From contig JADDQX010000102.1 of the NCBI GenBank assembly GCA_016781115.1, forward strand, positions 1 through 7,930: DNA of 7,930 bases. The letters run 5' to 3'. This stretch comes from Actinomycetota bacterium (GTDB lineage Bacteria; Actinomycetota; CADDZG01; WHSQ01). Both the position numbers and the translations under genes were made by a program. Below, piece by piece: positions 4,518-7,930 of the stretch. Every line of letters starts with the position of its first letter. Position 1 is the first letter of the stretch. The notes under the pieces are model-generated. The model was not told the origin of the DNA and searched no databases. It saw only the letters and a program-made list of their open reading frames with translations.

Positions 4518-7502
4518 ATGACTGCTCGTTTCGACAAGCTCGCTCGACGGGCCGCCGTGCTTCTGCTTGTGGTGGCGGTGGTGGCCGGTCTCGCGCCCGT
4601 CGCGCGCCCGGCCGAGGCGCAACGGCGGGAGCGCGACATCTTCTTCCAGGACGAAACGGCTGTCCTGAGCGACAGTGACGCTCGAGTCGGCCGCATCGTG
4701 CCGAGCGACAAGCAGCGTCAGATGGTGCGCTCCTTGAACGGAACCGTCCGCTGGAACGAGTTCGGAACGCCGATCTCGCTCATCGCCTATGACGGCTATC
4801 TCGACACAGGCCTCAGCGGTGATCCCGCGCAGGCCGCTCTGCGTTGGGTCACCTCTCACCGCGAGCTGTTCCGGCTGAGCACGGGCGATCTCGCCGGCCT
4901 CACCCTGCAGCACGTGCTTCCGCTCGGCGACGAAGCGTGGGTGGTGCAGTTCCGCCAGACGTTCTCGGGTGTACCGGCTGTGGTCGACGGGCGCATCACG
5001 CTCGGAATCACCCGCGGGAGGCTCGCTTACGTCTCGTCGTCGGCGGCCCCCGGCTCCGCCTTCCGCACCGACCCCGCATTGCAACCGGCCGAGGCGCTGC
5101 TGCAGGCGGGTCGTGATGTCGGCTTCGGCTTCTCCGCCGCGGACATGTCCGCCCTCCAGCGCGACAAGGACTGGTTCCTATTCGAGCTCTCGGGGGTCTC
5201 CGAACCCGGCCGCGCCCGGCTCCGCGCGCTCCCGACGCCGACACAGGGCATCCGCCTCGTCTACGAGACGCTCTTGATCGATACGGACCACGAGCACGGA
5301 CACCCCGAAGCGTGGGTGCACATGGTGGATGCGGTCACGGGGCAGGTGTGGAGGCGTGAGAGCCGCATCCAGTTCGAGCGGGCACCCGAGCCTCCGCTGT
5401 GGTCGGTCTACCCGAACACGCCGCCCCTCAACTACAACGACAAGGGCAAGCGGTCCGTGTGGTGCTGGAAGGACCGCGGCGGGTGCGACCGGGGCCTCAA
5501 GAACAAGGCCGCCTTGGGAGAGTGGGACACGATCCCGGGCTCTGGACCTACGTTCAGCACGTCCGGCAACGCCGCGCGTTCCGCACAGTCATGGATCAGC
5601 CCCTTCACTCCCGGAGAGCAGTACCAGCCGGTGAGCCCGGACCGCCGCTACAACTTCCCCTTCACCAACCAATGGCTCGAGAGCGGATGTAGCCCCGCAG
5701 CCTTCGCGACGCCGCAGCGCGTCGACGTTGATGCCGCCACGGCCAACCTGTTCGCCATGCACAACCGCATGCACGACTGGTCCTACGAGCTTGGCTTCAC
5801 CGAAGCGGCATACAACCTTCAGGTCGTCAACCGCGACGATGGCCAGAGCAACGCCGAGGGTGGCGATCCCGAGGTGGGGAACTCGCAGGCCGGAGCGATC
5901 ACGGGAACGAGCTCACCGCTGGTGGGCCGCGACAACGCGAACCAGATCACGCCTCCGGACGGCGTGGCACCGATCACGAACATGTATCTGTGGCAGCCGA
6001 TCGGCGCTGCGTTCTATCCGCCCTGCGTGGACGGTGACTACGACATGGCCGTGATCGGGCACGAGTACACGCACGCGATCTCGAACCGGATGGTCGGGGG
6101 GCCCGACTCCGGCCTCAGCGGCCCGCAGGCGGGCGCCATGGGAGAGTCGTGGTCGGACCTGGTCGCGGTCGAGTACCTGAACCAATACGGGTTCGCCCCG
6201 GTAGGTAAGGAGAACCCCTTCTCCGTCGGTGCTTACGTCACCGGCGATCCCGACACGGCGGTTCGCAACTACGGTATGAACCGCTCTCCGCTCAACTACT
6301 CAGACATCGCCTACGACTTCGTCGGTCAGCAGGTACACGCGGACGGCGAGATCTGGAGCGCGACGAACTTCCAGATCCGCGAAGCGCTGAACCGCCGCTA
6401 CGACTCGCGGTTCCCCTCGAGCGACCGCGCCGTGCAGCGTGCGTGCGCCGACGGCGAGCGTCGCGCGGATGCTTGTCCGGGCAACCGGCGCTGGATCCAG
6501 ATCGTGTTCGACGCTTTCCTTCTGATGGAGTCGCGTGTCTCGATGCTGGATGCACGTGACGCGTATCTGGCCGCCGACAAGATGCGCTTCGATGCCGCCA
6601 ACCAAGCTCTACTGTGGCGTGAGTTCGCGCAGAGAGGTTTCGGGAAGGGCGCCAAGAGCGCGACCAACACGGATCCACAACCGCAGCCGAGCTTCGAGGA
6701 CCCACGCGGCAGCAACGGCAAGGTCACTTTCCGGGTCACCGGAGAGGGCAAGGCGATCGATGCGCAGGTCTTCGTCGGCGACTACGAGGCGCGGGTGACG
6801 CCGATCGTGTCGGCCAACGACGACTCCGAGACTATGGCGACCGGAACCTACGACTTCGTCACTCAGGCAGCCGGGTTTGGCATGAAGCGCTTCCGAGCCT
6901 CGATCGGATCCGGACCGCAAACGGTCGAGGTCCACATGCCCAAGAACCTCGCCTCCGCATCGAACGGCGCGAAGGCGCGGGGAGACGGCGAGGCACACAA
7001 CGCTCTGATCGACGACACCGAGACGACGAACTGGGTCTCGGACGAGGGCGCCACGGTGAAGGGCAAGCAGGTAACGGTGGACCTCGCCGGCGGCGAGCAC
7101 ACGGTGGATTCGGTGAACGTGAGCGCGATGTTGAACGACTCCGGAGGCCAGAACCGGTTCTCCGCGCTTCGTCAGTTCGCGATCGAGGTCTGCAGCGGCA
7201 AGTGCTCGTCGGGAGACGACTTCCGGCGCATCTACACGAGCCGCGCGAACGCGTTTCCGTCGGTGCCACCGCGTCCTAAGGCCCCGCACCTGATCCTGCG
7301 GTCGTTCGACCTACCCGATGCCAAGGCAACGCACGTGCGACTCGTCGTCCTGACGAACCAGTGCACGGGGGTGAAGGAATTCAAGAAAGAGAGCGACAAC
7401 GACACGACGAAGAAGAGCACCTGCCTAGTGGGATACCCGCCGGCCATCCCCGGACAGGGAAACATCGTGCGGGCCGCTGAGCTACAGGTCTTCGTCCGGT
7501 AG
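4518..7502 (+). CDS. Secreted M36 (fungalysin-type) zinc metalloprotease with C-terminal F5/8C-like domain
   Basis: The product is a 994-residue preproprotein. The signal peptide is residues 1-34: positive n-region with R10 R11, hydrophobic core 12-26, and cleavage after AEA before Q35. Residues about 85-285 form an FTP/PepSY-like propeptide that probably acts as chaperone and inhibitor (LRWVTSHRELFRL, VVDGRITLGITRGRLAYVS). The catalytic region spans about 290-715: NLFAMHNRMHDW typical of M36, zinc ligands H515 and H519 in HEYTH with catalytic E516, and third ligand E543 in GESWSD 24 residues later. A PQPQP linker near 722 leads to a beta-rich module (about 737-808). From NLASASNGAKARG at 810 an F5/8 type C (discoidin)-like domain runs to the end, with four cysteines in an apparently lineage-specific elaboration; such domains bind carbohydrate or surface ligands. 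ATG 4518 is preferred over the in-frame ATG at 4431 because it follows a good ribosome binding site and starts the signal peptide directly. Probable role: extracellular protein degradation. Confidence 0.93.
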   Translation: MTARFDKLARRAAVLLLVVAVVAGLAPVARPAEAQRRERDIFFQDETAVLSDSDARVGRIVPSDKQRQMVRSLNGTVRWNEFGTPISLIAYDGYLDTGLSGDPAQAALRWVTSHRELFRLSTGDLAGLTLQHVLPLGDEAWVVQFRQTFSGVPAVVDGRITLGITRGRLAYVSSSAAPGSAFRTDPALQPAEALLQAGRDVGFGFSAADMSALQRDKDWFLFELSGVSEPGRARLRALPTPTQGIRLVYETLLIDTDHEHGHPEAWVHMVDAVTGQVWRRESRIQFERAPEPPLWSVYPNTPPLNYNDKGKRSVWCWKDRGGCDRGLKNKAALGEWDTIPGSGPTFSTSGNAARSAQSWISPFTPGEQYQPVSPDRRYNFPFTNQWLESGCSPAAFATPQRVDVDAATANLFAMHNRMHDWSYELGFTEAAYNLQVVNRDDGQSNAEGGDPEVGNSQAGAITGTSSPLVGRDNANQITPPDGVAPITNMYLWQPIGAAFYPPCVDGDYDMAVIGHEYTHAISNRMVGGPDSGLSGPQAGAMGESWSDLVAVEYLNQYGFAPVGKENPFSVGAYVTGDPDTAVRNYGMNRSPLNYSDIAYDFVGQQVHADGEIWSATNFQIREALNRRYDSRFPSSDRAVQRACADGERRADACPGNRRWIQIVFDAFLLMESRVSMLDARDAYLAADKMRFDAANQALLWREFAQRGFGKGAKSATNTDPQPQPSFEDPRGSNGKVTFRVTGEGKAIDAQVFVGDYEARVTPIVSANDDSETMATGTYDFVTQAAGFGMKRFRASIGSGPQTVEVHMPKNLASASNGAKARGDGEAHNALIDDTETTNWVSDEGATVKGKQVTVDLAGGEHTVDSVNVSAMLNDSGGQNRFSALRQFAIEVCSGKCSSGDDFRRIYTSRANAFPSVPPRPKAPHLILRSFDLPDAKATHVRLVVLTNQCTGVKEFKKESDNDTTKKSTCLVGYPPAIPGQGNIVRAAELQVFVR

Positions 7503-7515
7503 CACTTACGTTCGA

Positions 7516-7606
7516 CCTTGGCGAAGGCGCGGCGCGCTTCGTAGGAACCGGGTGCCTCAGGCCGCTCGTGTGGCCGTATGCCGCGCGCGGCATAGACGCG
7601 CCAAGG
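7516..7606. other. Structured spacer with nested inverted repeats and an 18-bp palindrome
   Basis: The spacer after the protease holds TATGCCGCGCGCGGCATA (7577-7594), a perfect 18-base palindrome. It is enclosed by a long-range 8-bp inverted repeat, CCTTGGCG (7516-7523) with CGCCAAGG (7599-7606). Between them are a CGAAG/CTTCG pair (about 7522-7541) and a short GGCC/GGCC pair (about 7560-7575). No T-tract follows. It may terminate the protease message, act as an operator for the next gene (the palindrome ends 40 bp before its ATG), or form a structured RNA element. Confidence 0.45.
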
Positions 7607-7622
7607 CGGGGTCGCCCTGGTC

Positions 7623-7634
7623 GATGATTAGCGG
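7623..7634 (+). promoter_or_regulatory. Weak -10-like box 6 bases before the last gene
   Basis: GATGAT (7623-7628) followed by 6 bases (TAGCGG) before ATG 7635 repeats the spacing seen at lysC and the small secreted gene, but the first -10 base is G instead of T. No convincing Shine-Dalgarno sequence is present. Confidence 0.25.
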
Positions 7635-7930
7635 ATGGGGACCGAGCGCCGCCTCGCACCGCCGACCAGACGGCTGGCCGTGGCCGCTGTCCTGGGGTGT
7701 CTCTCGGCGTTCCTGTCACTGTTGCTGGCACCTCCTGCAATCAGCACTGTGGGCCCCGCCCGTGTGCGGGCATCGACCGATCTGGGAGCCGGCACGAGCC
7801 GGGTAGAGCTCCCGCCGTTGGGGACCGTGCTGGCGCGCACCCATGCGGGCCCCGTCGATCTCCGGCTAGCGATCGTCGAGATCGATTTCGAGGAGCTGGG
7901 ACCGTTGGCGACGACGCCCGCGGGCCGCCA
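7635..7930 (+). CDS. N-terminal part of a membrane-anchored protein, probably metallophosphoesterase family (3' end outside window)
   Basis: The frame is open from ATG 7635 to the right edge, 98 full codons without a stop. The N-terminus is basic (MGTERRLAPPTRR), followed by a hydrophobic segment at about 14-33 (LAVAAVLGCLSAFLSLLLA), then an extracytoplasmic stretch containing VELPPLGTVLARTHAGPVDL and VEIDFEELGPLA. A transmembrane anchor followed by a 'PPLG-x-V-x-x-x-T-H-x-G-P-V' segment and an I/V-E-I/V-D-x-E-E/L stretch is familiar from the front end of actinobacterial membrane metallophosphoesterases, whose catalytic part comes later. The catalytic metal-binding motifs are outside the window, so the assignment rests on this front-end resemblance only. 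It lies on the same strand as the protease, with 132 bp between them. Confidence 0.65.
   Translation, partial: MGTERRLAPPTRRLAVAAVLGCLSAFLSLLLAPPAISTVGPARVRASTDLGAGTSRVELPPLGTVLARTHAGPVDLRLAIVEIDFEELGPLATTPAGR

Noticed and set aside
4482..5084. 200-codon minus-strand frame under the protease N-terminus
   Set aside because: Arg/His/Gly-rich shadow product, no motif, and fully antisense to a clear coding region.
6609..7289. 226-codon minus-strand frame under the protease C-terminus
   Set aside because: The plus strand here encodes the continuous F5/8C-like domain; the minus product has no family signature.
7552..7806. 84-codon plus-strand frame, and the overlapping 7381-7840 minus frames
   Set aside because: The product is Trp/Arg/Pro/His-rich without structure. 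The frame from ATG 7635 gives a sensible basic N-terminus plus membrane helix and stays open to the edge.
1..7930. tRNA, rRNA, CRISPR array, insertion sequence or phage elements
   Set aside because: No tRNA-like cloverleaf, spaced repeats, transposase motifs or terminal inverted repeats with target duplications were seen on either strand.

Overview
The window is high-GC DNA with densely packed genes. It looks like a chromosomal segment of an actinobacterium (Actinomycetota). Three things suggest this: a lysC-asd (aspartate kinase, aspartate-semialdehyde dehydrogenase) gene pair with a GTGA stop/start overlap, -10-like boxes placed exactly where leaderless actinobacterial transcripts would need them, and a large secreted M36 metalloprotease. 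I cannot assign a genus. A deep-branching or uncultured lineage is possible but is inference only. There is no sign of a phage, transposon, CRISPR array or RNA gene.

Layout: (1) Positions 1-248 hold the C-terminal end of a Pro/Glu/Lys-rich protein whose start lies outside the window. (2) Positions 353-2661 hold the first two enzymes of aspartate-family amino acid biosynthesis. The kinase gene carries a strong internal ribosome binding site for a separate regulatory beta subunit. Two hairpins follow. (3) Positions 2808-3752, on the minus strand, hold a thioredoxin-reductase-like flavoprotein convergent with asd. (4) A 135-bp divergent intergenic region with two small dyads separates it from (5) a 159-residue secreted protein of unknown function at 3888-4367, which ends in a terminator that overlaps its stop codon. 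(6) Positions 4518-7502 hold a 994-residue secreted fungalysin-type (M36) zinc metalloprotease with an N-terminal propeptide domain and a C-terminal discoidin-like (F5/8C) domain. (7) Positions 7503-7634 form a structured spacer with an 18-bp perfect palindrome. (8) From 7635 to the right edge is the N-terminal part of a membrane-anchored protein that resembles the front end of actinobacterial metallophosphoesterases.

LysC phosphorylates aspartate and Asd reduces the product to aspartate semialdehyde, so the pair feeds lysine/diaminopimelate, threonine and methionine synthesis. The remaining genes are housekeeping or cell-envelope/secretion genes with no clear shared pathway. One speculative link is that the small secreted beta-rich protein just upstream of the protease may be functionally tied to it.

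I see no convincing undescribed multi-gene system. The most interesting points are the internal start in lysC, the repeated leaderless-promoter geometry, the small secreted protein beside the protease, the reductase lacking the usual NADPH-phosphate motif, and the folded spacer after the protease.
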